From DAIDKA01 sp036489445 (GTDB lineage Bacteria > Pseudomonadota > Gammaproteobacteria > Steroidobacterales > Steroidobacteraceae): DNA of 40,618 nt. A program made the position numbers and the translations under genes. How positions within the stretch are numbered: position 1 is the first letter of the stretch; each line of letters begins with the position of its first letter. The notes below the pieces were generated by a model. That model had not been told where the DNA came from. It saw only the letters and a list, made by a program, of their open reading frames with translations, and did no database searches. The stretch lies in contig DASXFV010000053.1 of assembly GCA_036489445.1 (NCBI GenBank), positions 1 to 40,618 of the forward strand. The letters are read 5' to 3'. Positions 25,656-34,428 of the stretch are shown piece by piece.

Positions 25656-25676
25656 TTACAAAGTTGTACACTTTGT
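25656..25676. promoter_or_regulatory. inverted repeat upstream of the YncE-type gene, possible response-regulator site
   Basis: TTACAA-AG-TTGTAC (25656-25669) is an almost perfect inverted repeat, overlapped by a second one, ACAAAGT-TGTAC-ACTTTGT (25658-25676). It resembles the TTACAA/TTGTAA-type boxes of CopR/CusR-like OmpR-family regulators. It sits 52 bases or more upstream of the YncE-type ATG, behind the RND gene. Confidence 0.4.
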
Positions 25677-25725
25677 GCTGTAAGGACCCGCTGGCTGGCG
25701 CGCTGCGCCCTCTGCCTGCCCCCGC

Positions 25726-28700
25726 CTATCGGTTGCGGCGTAGCGTGAGCCCGACCATCACGGGCATCCCCAGGAGCACCAAGGGCAGTTGCACCACGAT
25801 ACCGGCAATGATTGCGATGGCCAGGGGTTGCAGCATCTGATCGCCCGAGCCGCTGATCGCGGCGCCGAGGGGTAATAGCGCCAGAATCATGGCCAGCGTG
25901 CTCATCAGTATCGGACGGAATCGGTTGCGGGCCGCGGTTTTCAGCGCCTGACGAGGGGGCATGGTCCGCTCCAGGGACTGGTATTCGGAGGCAAGGAAAA
26001 TCGCCATTTCGGTGGCGATGCCGACAATCATGACCGTTCCCATCATTGCGATGATGTTGAATTCGGTGCCGGTGATCCACAGGCCGATGAACACGGCGCT
26101 GCTGGAGAGCACCGCGCTGGCAAGGATGATCAGGGGCAGCCACAGCCGCCCGTACAGGAACAGCAGCAGGATGAATTCGACGATCGCCCCCGCCGCGAAT
26201 GCCCTGATGGTGCCGTCGGCCGCGATCTGCTGCTGCTTGTAGGCGCCGCCCACGGTGTAACTGACACCGGGCGGCAGCAGTCCCGGTTGCCGCAATACCT
26301 GCTGCACGGCCCCTACGGTGGACCCCAGGTCATGCCCGCTGCTGATCTCAGCCGTCACCGCCGCGACCTGCTCGAGGTTGTCGCGGGTGATCTCGGGCTG
26401 ACCGCTGACGAACTGAATCCGGGCGACGGTGCGCAGGGGGAAGACGCGTCCAGTCGGGGAATGGATCAGGAGTTCGCCGAGGTCGTCGCGGCGGACCTGG
26501 CCCCGCGGGGGCGCCAACCACAGTCGCACGCCCACATCCTCGACGCTGCCCAGATAGCGGGTGACGACGGTGCCGTACAGATAGTGCGTGACCTGGTCCT
26601 GCACGCCGGCAGGGGTGATGCCCTCGAGTGCGGCGGCTGCCGGATCGACGTGCACTTCCAGCGCATCGCCCGCGGGGATCACCCCACTATTGACCGAATC
26701 GGGTTCGATGCCCGGCACATGGGCCATCGCCGCGGCAACCTTGACCGCGACCGTGTCGAGCAGTGCGCTGTCGAGGGCGCTGAGCTGAATCACCACCGGC
26801 TGCGGCCGTCCGACCATGTCATTGATCATGTCGTCGAGCAGCTGATGGGGGTCGAAGGTGATGCCGGGCACAGCGGCGGCGATCCGGTCGTTCAGCTCAC
26901 CCATCACCGTCCACAGTGGCGGCCGTCGCGACGCATCCACCAGCTGCACGAAGAAGTCACCCTGATAGCTCTCCTTCAGGTCGCCGCCGAGGCCGGCGCC
27001 CGTGCGCCGCGAATAGGTATACACATGGGGATCGGCCCGGAGAATGGCTTCGACCTGCTCGAGTTCGCGATTGGATTCGGCCAGCGAGGTGCCGGGAGCC
27101 GTCTGATAGTCCAGCACGAATCCGCCTTCATCCATCCGGGGCAGAAAACCCGTGCCGACCCGGTGGTAAGCGAGCGATCCGGCTCCGACGAGAATCAGAA
27201 TCCCGAGGCCGATCAGCCACGGACGCACGAACAGGGCGTCCAGCGCCCTGCCATGCATCCGGGCGAGCCAGGTCTCGTGCCCATGGTCCGGATCGCACCA
27301 CTGGGTGAAATCGATCAGGCTGCGGGCGAGCAGCGGCACGATCAGTGCCGTGAGCACGAACGAGATGATCAGTGCGGACGCCATCGTCAGCGACAGGAAT
27401 TTGAAGAACGCACCGGTGACGCCCGTCAGGAAGGACAGCGGCACGAAGATGATGATGGTGGCCAGACTGGAACCGAACAATGGCGCGAGAAATTCCCGGG
27501 CCGCCTCCAGCACTGCGCGGTCGGCCCGCTCGAGCTTCGGATCGCCGGCGCGGCGTGAAATGTGCTCGACCATGACGATTGCGTCGTCGATGAGCAGGCC
27601 GATTGCTGCGGCGATGCCCCCGAGGGTCATGATGTTGAGCGTCATCCCGAACAGGTGCAGCAACAGCACGGTCGTCAGCACCGAGAGCGGCACGACCGCC
27701 ATTCCGATGAGTGCGGTGCGCCAGTTGCGCAGGAAGGCCAGCACCACCAGCACAGCAAAAACCAGGCCGATGAGAATGGCCTCCTCGACTGCCGAGATCG
27801 AGGATCGCACCAGTTGGGTCTGGTCGTACCACTTGACCAGTTGGATGGAACCGGGTTGCGTTTTCATGAACGCCGCCAGACTTGCGTCCACCGTCCTCGC
27901 CAGGCTCAGCGAGTCGGCAGTCTCCTGCTGGTAGACGTCGAGGGTCACGGCGGGCTTGCCGTTGTCATCGACCAGCAGCCATTGCGGCACCGACCCCAGT
28001 TCCACCTTACCCAGATCCGTGAGCCGGATGACGCCGCCCTGCGCGGTGCGCAGCGTGACCTCGCGCACCGACTCAATGGAGGTAAAGGCGTTGTTGTCGA
28101 TCGCCAGATACAGCAGGTCATTGTCTTCGAGTCGCCCGACGGCGGCGATCGCGTTGGTGCCGGCGATGGCGTCGGCGACGCCGGCGAGCGTCAGCCCGTA
28201 GGTCTGCAGCTTCTGCGGGCTGACGGAGACCTGGATCTCAGGGGTCTGCCCCCCCAGCACGCCGACGCGCCTGATACCGTCAATCCCCGTGAGCAGCGGC
28301 GCCATCTGATACTGCGCCAGCCGGCGCAGCGCCGCCGGTGAGGTCTGGGTGGAGATGAGCGCGTAGGAGAGGAACGGCATCAGGACGTTCGGGCTCATCT
28401 GGATCACGTCGTAGCTGGTGCCCTGGGGCAGATCCGGCAGCTTCTGCGCCAGTGCGGAGTCCACCCGCAGCAGCGCCTGGTTCATGTCCGAACCCCAGGG
28501 GAAATCGACGAAGATCTCCGCGGTGCCGCGCGAGCTGGTCGACACCACGTCGACCGCACCGGGTACGGCGCGCGCCACCTCCTCCAGGGGCTGGGTCACC
28601 TCGATCAGCATCTGCCGTGCCGGCATGCTGCCGGCATCGATTTCGATGCGGATGCGCGGGAAGCTGATGACCGGGAACAGTCCGACCGGCAGTGAGATGC

Positions 28701-28785
28701 CGATCAGCAGGCCGCCAAGGCCCAGAGCCAGGGCCACGCACAGCAGCGCACGATGATGCCGCTCCAGGAGCCTGACGAATATCAT
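25726..28785 (-). CDS. efflux RND transporter permease subunit
   Basis: Inner-membrane proton-driven pump of the RND superfamily, 1019 residues. It has the first helix near residue 12-32, porter domains, and a TM4 motif GGIAAAIGLLIDDAIVMVEHI with the proton-relay pair Asp400-Asp401. This is the HAE/drug-type DD pair, so a hydrophobic-compound substrate is as likely as a metal. The second half repeats the arrangement (AIVEFILLLFLYGRLWLPL, GTVMIVGIATEMAIFLASEYQ). The ATG overlaps the adaptor stop by 4 bases (ATGA). It exports through the adaptor and TolC protein encoded upstream. Confidence 0.94.
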   Translation of the reverse strand: MIFVRLLERHHRALLCVALALGLGGLLIGISLPVGLFPVISFPRIRIEIDAGSMPARQMLIEVTQPLEEVARAVPGAVDVVSTSSRGTAEIFVDFPWGSDMNQALLRVDSALAQKLPDLPQGTSYDVIQMSPNVLMPFLSYALISTQTSPAALRRLAQYQMAPLLTGIDGIRRVGVLGGQTPEIQVSVSPQKLQTYGLTLAGVADAIAGTNAIAAVGRLEDNDLLYLAIDNNAFTSIESVREVTLRTAQGGVIRLTDLGKVELGSVPQWLLVDDNGKPAVTLDVYQQETADSLSLARTVDASLAAFMKTQPGSIQLVKWYDQTQLVRSSISAVEEAILIGLVFAVLVVLAFLRNWRTALIGMAVVPLSVLTTVLLLHLFGMTLNIMTLGGIAAAIGLLIDDAIVMVEHISRRAGDPKLERADRAVLEAAREFLAPLFGSSLATIIIFVPLSFLTGVTGAFFKFLSLTMASALIISFVLTALIVPLLARSLIDFTQWCDPDHGHETWLARMHGRALDALFVRPWLIGLGILILVGAGSLAYHRVGTGFLPRMDEGGFVLDYQTAPGTSLAESNRELEQVEAILRADPHVYTYSRRTGAGLGGDLKESYQGDFFVQLVDASRRPPLWTVMGELNDRIAAAVPGITFDPHQLLDDMINDMVGRPQPVVIQLSALDSALLDTVAVKVAAAMAHVPGIEPDSVNSGVIPAGDALEVHVDPAAAALEGITPAGVQDQVTHYLYGTVVTRYLGSVEDVGVRLWLAPPRGQVRRDDLGELLIHSPTGRVFPLRTVARIQFVSGQPEITRDNLEQVAAVTAEISSGHDLGSTVGAVQQVLRQPGLLPPGVSYTVGGAYKQQQIAADGTIRAFAAGAIVEFILLLFLYGRLWLPLIILASAVLSSSAVFIGLWITGTEFNIIAMMGTVMIVGIATEMAIFLASEYQSLERTMPPRQALKTAARNRFRPILMSTLAMILALLPLGAAISGSGDQMLQPLAIAIIAGIVVQLPLVLLGMPVMVGLTLRRNR

Positions 28786-29855
28786 CGGCTCGGCGAGCCA
28801 GGGTTCTTGCCGCCAGCGGGCGCCAGCCGCACCGTCATGCCGTCCTGGAGCTGATAGTTTCCGGCGAGGACCAGTGGTGCGGTCCGGTCAAACGGCCCGT
28901 CGACCACGTCCTGATCTGCCTCGGAACCCAGAATGCGTACATGCACGAACTTGGCCACGCCGCGCACGGCCTGCACGACATAGGGGTCGCCGCTGTCGTC
29001 GACCAGAATGGACTGATGCGGCAGCAAGTAGCCGTGCACCGAACCGGTCGTGACCTGGGCTTGCGCCGTCTGCCCCGGCAACAGCGCCCCGGGCGGCAGC
29101 GAGATGTGAATCGGCACCAGGCCATCGCCTGGATCGACCACCGAGCCGCGCAAGAGTACTCGACCCGCTGCGTGCCGGTTCCCGTCGACTTCGCTGACGT
29201 CAGCCTTATCGCCGGGCGCGATGCTGGCGGCTTGGTCCGGGACCACGCCGGCCAGCAGCACCAGCCCGTCCGGACGTGCCAGGTCCAGCAGCGCGGCACC
29301 TTCGGTGACAATGGTGTTCAGGTTGGCCGACAGGGCGGTGACAATCGCGCGGTGCGGAGCGCGCAGGATGGTTGGTCCCGCGGCGCCCTGTGCCTGCAGC
29401 GCTGTAAGTGTGGCGCGCGCGTCCGCCAGTGCCCGCTCCGCGTCGGCCACCTGCTGACGGGTGGCGAGTTGCTCGGAGAGCAGGTCCTGGGTACGTTTCA
29501 ACGACGTGCTTGCCGCCTGTAATGCGGATTGGGCCTGGGCATACGCGGCACGCGTCTGAGGGGTCGGCTCCAGCTGCACGAGCGCGGCCCCGCGAGGGAC
29601 TTCCTGCCCCACCCGCACATAGATCGCGCTGATGGTAGCAGCCAGAGGCGCCACCACCGCGCCGTGCACCGACGGGTCAGCCTGCACGCTGCCGTAGGCC
29701 ATCACCGTCCGCGGCAGATCGCCCTGGCGCAGTGGCGTCGTCTGCACCAGCACGCTGGGGGTGTCCGGGCCGGCGTGCGCGACACCCGCCGGTACTGAGG
29801 CGACGGCGGTCCCGAGACACAGGACGATGGCTGATCTCATGGGGGTGCTCTTCAC
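28782..29855 (-). CDS. RND efflux periplasmic adaptor subunit
   Basis: Membrane-fusion protein joining the RND pump to the outer-membrane channel; 357 residues. It has an N-terminal signal peptide (AIVLCLGTAVASVPAGVAHA), a lipoyl-type half-motif (APLAATISAIYVRVGQEVPRGAALVQLEP), a helical hairpin (about 105-160, AQAQSALQAASTSLKRTQDLLSEQ), the second lipoyl half (TILRAPHRAIVTALSANLNTIVTEG) and a beta-barrel. The GTG at 29855 overlaps the TolC stop (GTGA); ATG 29840 is an alternative. Between tolC and the permease gene, both overlapping, it forms one operon. Confidence 0.93.
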   Translation of the reverse strand: MKSTPMRSAIVLCLGTAVASVPAGVAHAGPDTPSVLVQTTPLRQGDLPRTVMAYGSVQADPSVHGAVVAPLAATISAIYVRVGQEVPRGAALVQLEPTPQTRAAYAQAQSALQAASTSLKRTQDLLSEQLATRQQVADAERALADARATLTALQAQGAAGPTILRAPHRAIVTALSANLNTIVTEGAALLDLARPDGLVLLAGVVPDQAASIAPGDKADVSEVDGNRHAAGRVLLRGSVVDPGDGLVPIHISLPPGALLPGQTAQAQVTTGSVHGYLLPHQSILVDDSGDPYVVQAVRGVAKFVHVRILGSEADQDVVDGPFDRTAPLVLAGNYQLQDGMTVRLAPAGGKNPGSPSR

Positions 29856-31228
29856 GCGGGTGGGGGCGATACGGCTGAATCGGGTGCCTGGGTCTCAGGT
29901 TGGATCTGTGTGCCCAGCACGGTGGCGAGCCCGATGCAATCCGTCCAGAGATTCTGCAGCAGATCAAAGCGATTGCCGCTCGCGGTCAGGTATGCGCTGG
30001 TCAGCGTCAGGTAGCTGGCGGCGGGGAAGTTACCGCCCTCGTACGCACGCCGGGCGCGTTCGGCCGCGCGCTGCAATTGCGGCAGCTGCGCGTCGAGCGC
30101 GCGCAATTGCCGTTGGAGCTGCTGCATTTCGTGCCACAGCTGCCAGACGTCGCCTCGCGCCTGATTCTGGCGCGACTGGTATTCGGCACGCAGCTGCTCG
30201 CGGGTCGCCCGCTGGATCGCAATATCGCCCCGGCCGCGATCGAAAAGTGGCAGGGTGAGCGTCACGCCGAAACCGGTGGTATGCACATCCGAGACGTCAC
30301 GTGCGCGTGTGATGCCCACTGAAATGTTCGGAAACTGCGACAGCACCGCCGTGCGCACCCGCTCTTCCTGGGCCGCGTACCCGGCGCGCAGTGCCAGCAG
30401 ATCCGGACGGCGCTGCGGCAGCCGCGACAGGGCAGCCTGCACGCCTGCCTCGTCCGGCATCGGCGGTGCTGCCAACGGGCGTAGCGGAATGATCATGCCG
30501 GGTTTCACCCCCAGCAGGGTGCGCAGTGCCTGAACGGCCTGCAGCTCACCGCGCTGCGCGGCGCCCAGCTGGACGCGCACGTCCTCCAGCAACGCCAGAT
30601 CGGCGCTGCTTTGCTCGAGCGTCACATCCCCGGTCGCCAGTGCACGCTGCGAGTGTTCGGCGGCGGCGGCATAGATCTGCTCCGCCGCGGTCAGGGACGC
30701 GTACCTGTCGGCAGCCACGGAGCGCTGCACGTACAGGGTCCGCGCCTGCGCCACGGTCTGCCATTCCTCCCACAGCAAAGACTGGCGCGCCTGCCGGTAA
30801 GAGGCGTCCGCGGTGGCGTGCATGCTGCCATGCGTCAGCAACGTCTGCAGGTCGATTGCCAATCCCAGCCCATAGGCATTGAATTCCGGATAGCGCGGAT
30901 CGGCATGGGAGACGACGTGGTCCATCGCGTAATCGGCGGAATACGAAAGCTGCGGATCAGGCAGCAGTCCGGCTGCAAAAGCCTGTGCCTGTGCCACATG
31001 CAGCGTGGCACGCGCCGCGCGCAGTTCCGGATTGTTCAGCACCGCGAGCGTGGCGACCGCATCCATGCCCAGAGCCGGCTTGTCCGGCGCTGCGGTACGT
31101 GCGCTGGTGGTGAGGTCGTCTGCCGCGGGCAGCGGCAGCGGCGCATAGGTCGCGCAACCGGCCAACAAAGCGGACATCACGGCAAGCAGTGCGCCTCCCA
31201 CGGCGGTAACGCGGCAATGCTGATGCAT
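29852..31228 (-). CDS. TolC-family outer-membrane efflux lipoprotein
   Basis: Outer-membrane channel of the efflux system, 458 residues. The lipoprotein signal peptide ends LLAGC (lipobox, Cys near residue 25). Two outer-membrane efflux repeats are seen: NNPELRAARATLHVAQAQAFAAGLLPDPQLSYS and its counterpart RRPDLLALRAGYAAQEERVRTAVLSQFPNISVG, each followed by long amphipathic coiled coils. It is the first gene of the tolC-adaptor-RND operon. The upstream region has an A/T-rich TATATATT segment and a TTACAAA element like that upstream of the YncE-type gene. Confidence 0.92.
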   Translation of the reverse strand: MHQHCRVTAVGGALLAVMSALLAGCATYAPLPLPAADDLTTSARTAAPDKPALGMDAVATLAVLNNPELRAARATLHVAQAQAFAAGLLPDPQLSYSADYAMDHVVSHADPRYPEFNAYGLGLAIDLQTLLTHGSMHATADASYRQARQSLLWEEWQTVAQARTLYVQRSVAADRYASLTAAEQIYAAAAEHSQRALATGDVTLEQSSADLALLEDVRVQLGAAQRGELQAVQALRTLLGVKPGMIIPLRPLAAPPMPDEAGVQAALSRLPQRRPDLLALRAGYAAQEERVRTAVLSQFPNISVGITRARDVSDVHTTGFGVTLTLPLFDRGRGDIAIQRATREQLRAEYQSRQNQARGDVWQLWHEMQQLQRQLRALDAQLPQLQRAAERARRAYEGGNFPAASYLTLTSAYLTASGNRFDLLQNLWTDCIGLATVLGTQIQPETQAPDSAVSPPPA

Positions 31229-31887
31229 GAAATGCCCCAGGAGAAGTGGCGGTCGGGATCGTCCTGCTCCGGCCCCATGCAGCGCGGCGCTATGCCGCGC
31301 GGACCGCCGCAGTATCCTGCCAGCACCGAGCTTGCCGAAGCGGATGCTTACAAAAATATATACTGCCGTGCGACGCCAACGCGGATGCGATGATTTACGG
31401 CAGCCCGAGGTGCCCAGCGTTCTGGTGGGCCAGCCGATGATTGACCTGGGTACGCCGCGGGTGATGCTTCTGCCGCGAGTTATTAAAAAAACCCCGCATC
31501 AGCGGGGTTATCGGCTTGCTTGCTTGCTGTTGAGGAGCAATTGTTCTGGTTCTTGTCCGGTCGGTGAGCATCCGCCAGCGCCACGGTGCCCAGTCTTGTC
31601 GAATCTGCTGCGATCCGCCTTCGAAGATAAGCAACGCTCATGCCAACGCCCTGGAATCGGCCCGCGATGTGACATCTTGTATCTGCGACGGGGGTCAAGT
31701 GCGCTGCGGCACGCCTGTGCCACGCTTTGGCCTGTGCAACATGACAGAACAAGGTGCGGATTGGTGCGCCGCGAAACCGAGTGTCAAGATCCTCGACACT
31801 AAAGCTCCGATTCTGTGTCGGACTATGACCTGTATGGACGATAACTTTTTGATATCTACAGAAATTTCTGCGCTGGCCGGGGTGTAA
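31229..31887. other. 659-bp gene-free interval between tolC and the lytic transglycosylase
   Basis: I find no convincing protein gene. The left part is the tolC upstream region with TTACAAAAATATATACTG at 31348-31365. A minus-strand intrinsic terminator lies at 31485-31509 with no gene in front of it. To its right (31510-31887) the minus strand contains TTGACA and TTGACC hexamers but no good -10 partner, and short unconvincing ORFs. The right end is the upstream region of the plus-strand transglycosylase and contains CGACAC...GTGTCG (6-bp arms) near 31793-31828. Confidence 0.5.
31485..31509 (-). terminator. rho-independent terminator with no assigned gene
   Basis: Read on the minus strand: AACCCCGC, loop TGAT, GCGGGGTT, followed by a run of T (plus-strand A-run 31485-31491). 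Stem 8 bp, G/C-rich, ending in a T-tract. On the plus strand no T-tract follows, so it serves a minus-strand transcript beginning somewhere between about 31510 and 31890. Confidence 0.85.
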
Positions 31888-34380
31888 ATGCTATCGACAC
31901 GCAACTTCGGGACCTGGGCCGCAATCTGCGTGGCAGTCCTGTGCTTGGGGCTCGATGCCTGCTCCACCCCTGCAGGGTCCAAGGCCAAGGTGTCCGCGGG
32001 TGCCGCTCCGGCGCAAACCGTCGTAGTACCGCAGACGGTTGCGGCTCCCGTGGTGGTCGTTCCTGCACTGCCCGCTGCGCCACCCGTCCTGACCGGGGCA
32101 CCGCCAGCCGCGGCCACTGCTGTCGCACCGGTACCCCCGCGACTGCAGGACAAGCTCTTTCCCCAGCCACCCGCGCTCGACCGGGATGTGGATTTCTGGA
32201 TTCGCGTCTATACGGAAATCGGCACCAACGCGGGCTTTCTGCACGATCAGTACAACCTGGCCGTGGTCTACCAGACGCTGCAGTTCGGCCCGGACACTTC
32301 CGCCCGCCAACGCGAGCACATGGTGGAAGCAGCCCGGACGGGGATCGTGGCAGCGCTGAAGCGCATCGCCAATTCCTCAGGCTCTGACACGCTGTCGCCG
32401 GAGGACCAGCGGATCAAGGATCTGTGGGGCGATGCCGGCACACCGACGCGTCTGCGGGAAGCCATGGATGATGTGCGCTTTCAACTCGGCCAGGCGGATC
32501 GATTCCGCGAAGGGCTGGTGCGATCCGGACTGTGGCAGGCGCATATCGAGGAGACACTGGCGAATCTCGGGATGCCTCCGGAGCTGGGCGTGCTGCCGCA
32601 TGTCGAGTCGTCCTTCAACGCGGCCGCATATTCCAAAGCCGGGGCCGCGGGGTTGTGGCAGTTCATGCGCTCCACCGGTCGACGCTACATGCGCATCGAC
32701 TCGGCAGTGGACGATCGCATGGATCCGTTCCGCGCCACCGAGGCGGCTGCCCAGCTGCTGAGTTTCAACTATCGGCTACTGGGCACCTGGCCGCTGGCAT
32801 TGACCGCCTATAACCATGGCGCCGAGGGCATGCGGCGCGCCAAGGAGCAGATGGGCACGGATGATATCGTGAAGATCCTCCGCGATTATCACAGCCCCAG
32901 CTTCGGATTCGCGTCGCGCAATTACTATGTGTCGTTCCTGGCGGCACTGACGGTGGACCGGCACCCGGAAAAGTATTTCGGTCCCATCAAGCGTGAACCG
33001 GAAGCAAAGTTCCAGGAAGTGAGCATGCCGGGATTTGTCACCATCAGTGCGCTCACCCATGCATTGCATATCAGTGCGGAAGCGCTCCGCAAGCTGAATC
33101 CGGCGCTGTTACCGGCGTGCTGGCAGGGGCGGCGCCGCGTCCCCCAGGGCTATGTGCTGCGACTGCCGCTGGATGGCCCTGTCTGGACCACTGAGTTGCT
33201 GGCGCAGCGTCTGTCACCCTCGGACCTGCAGGCGCGCCAGACCGTGCCTGAACGCCGCAAAGTCATGAAGGGCGAGACGCTCGCCAGCATCGCGCGCGAC
33301 TATGGCCTGAGCCCAGGGGAGCTGGCGCGGTTGAATGGCATCAGCGCGCGCACCCGACTGCGGCCGGGCCGCTATGTGCGGGTGCCCGAGGCGAGTCCGG
33401 TGCGGGTGCTCGTCGCGCGGACGGACCACAATGCTGCGGCCTCGAACCCACCTGCGGCTGCAGTGTCGGGCGGCCCGTCCGGCGCTGTGAGTTCATCCGC
33501 ACCCGCAGCTGTCGCGTCCGCAGGCAGTGAGCCATCGGCCCTCCCCGCGCCAGCCGCAGCGCCCGTGCCGGGAGCCTCGAGTGCGCCGACAGCCGTGGCA
33601 GCCAACTCCTCTGGACCGACCGCTGCTGCTCCTGCCACTGCATCGAGTGCAGCTCCCGAGGTGCCCCAGGTGGCGGCCAATCTGCCCAGCGCGCCGGCGG
33701 TTACCTCGGACACTGCAGCGGTTGCCCCCGTGGCCCCGGTTGCACCGGATGTGGAGCCGGAGACCAATGCCGGTGGCGTATCACCGCAGGTGGCGCAGCA
33801 GGAAAGCGAGCACGATGCGCGCGCGGTCGCGCAGGACAGGCCGCTCGCGGCGTCGCAGCCGGTGTCGGCGAAGCAGGCCGAGGCCATCACACCGGGCCTG
33901 GGGCCCACAGGTGTCGTGGCGGTCGACAATGCGGATGTCACGGACTACTCGGTGGCTGGCGATGACACCATCGTAGTGGCCGCGACCGAAACCCTGGGGC
34001 AGTATGCCGGATGGCTGGAAATAAGCCCCGCGCGGCTGCGTGCCTTGAATCACATGCGCGGCAGGAGCGGGGTGCGGATCGGGCACAAGTTCAAACTGGA
34101 TTTTGCAAACAGTTCGCACGCGCAATTCGAAACACAGCGGCGGGGCTATCATCGCCAGCTGCAGGCGGCGTATTTCGCATCACACCGGATATCGGGCACC
34201 CAGGCGCATGTGGTGCGGTCCGGGGATTCGCTGTGGAATCTGCGACATCGCTTCGGCAATCTGCCGGTGTGGCTGCTGCGGCAGTACAACCCGGATGTGG
34301 CTTTCGATAACCTCAGGGCCGGCACGCAACTGGTCATTCCGCGCGTGGAGGATCTTGGCAATGCCGCCGCTGACAATTGA
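31888..34380 (+). CDS. LysM-containing membrane-bound lytic murein transglycosylase (MltD-like)
   Basis: Cleaves peptidoglycan glycan strands non-hydrolytically; 830 residues, much longer than E. coli MltD (452). The signal peptide ends in a lipobox-like LDAC (Cys near 25). A Pro/Ala/Val linker leads to the SLT domain at about 225-360, with catalytic Glu in HVESSFNAAAYSKAGAAGLWQFM, then TAYNHG. LysM-like modules follow near 455-500 (KGETLASIARDYGLSPGELARLNG), near 690-735, and at the C-terminus near 773-820 (VRSGDSLWNLRHRFGN). Between the first and second lies an Ala/Pro/Ser-rich stretch of about 150 residues. An L,D-transpeptidase gene follows 48 bp downstream. Confidence 0.92.
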   Translation: MLSTRNFGTWAAICVAVLCLGLDACSTPAGSKAKVSAGAAPAQTVVVPQTVAAPVVVVPALPAAPPVLTGAPPAAATAVAPVPPRLQDKLFPQPPALDRDVDFWIRVYTEIGTNAGFLHDQYNLAVVYQTLQFGPDTSARQREHMVEAARTGIVAALKRIANSSGSDTLSPEDQRIKDLWGDAGTPTRLREAMDDVRFQLGQADRFREGLVRSGLWQAHIEETLANLGMPPELGVLPHVESSFNAAAYSKAGAAGLWQFMRSTGRRYMRIDSAVDDRMDPFRATEAAAQLLSFNYRLLGTWPLALTAYNHGAEGMRRAKEQMGTDDIVKILRDYHSPSFGFASRNYYVSFLAALTVDRHPEKYFGPIKREPEAKFQEVSMPGFVTISALTHALHISAEALRKLNPALLPACWQGRRRVPQGYVLRLPLDGPVWTTELLAQRLSPSDLQARQTVPERRKVMKGETLASIARDYGLSPGELARLNGISARTRLRPGRYVRVPEASPVRVLVARTDHNAAASNPPAAAVSGGPSGAVSSSAPAAVASAGSEPSALPAPAAAPVPGASSAPTAVAANSSGPTAAAPATASSAAPEVPQVAANLPSAPAVTSDTAAVAPVAPVAPDVEPETNAGGVSPQVAQQESEHDARAVAQDRPLAASQPVSAKQAEAITPGLGPTGVVAVDNADVTDYSVAGDDTIVVAATETLGQYAGWLEISPARLRALNHMRGRSGVRIGHKFKLDFANSSHAQFETQRRGYHRQLQAAYFASHRISGTQAHVVRSGDSLWNLRHRFGNLPVWLLRQYNPDVAFDNLRAGTQLVIPRVEDLGNAAADN

Positions 34381-34392
34381 GACCGGCCGCAC

Positions 34393-34421
34393 TTCGCTGT
34401 ATGGCCCGCAGACCCTATAAT
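34393..34421 (+). promoter_or_regulatory. promoter of the L,D-transpeptidase gene (leaderless geometry)
   Basis: A perfect TATAAT (34416-34421) with TTCGCT 17 bases upstream (34393-34398, weak). Only 7 bases (TGCCGAT) separate the -10 from the ATG at 34429, so the predicted start falls on or next to the start codon. Confidence 0.6.
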
Positions 34422-34428
34422 TGCCGAT

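Noticed and set aside
26287..27558. Long plus-strand ORF (423 codons) opposite the RND permease
   Set aside because: Antisense shadow; rich in His, Arg, Gln and Asp with no recognisable motif, while the minus strand encodes a clear RND pump.
31508..31752. Minus-strand ORFs of 71-89 codons ending at the orphan terminator
   Set aside because: No ribosome site, no conserved-looking composition, and one reading frame runs into the terminator hairpin itself; a non-coding RNA is more likely.
31510..31887. tRNA or other housekeeping RNA in the gene-free interval
   Set aside because: I looked for T-loop GTTCRAN patterns with pairing arms on both strands and found none that fold; no tmRNA tag sequence either.
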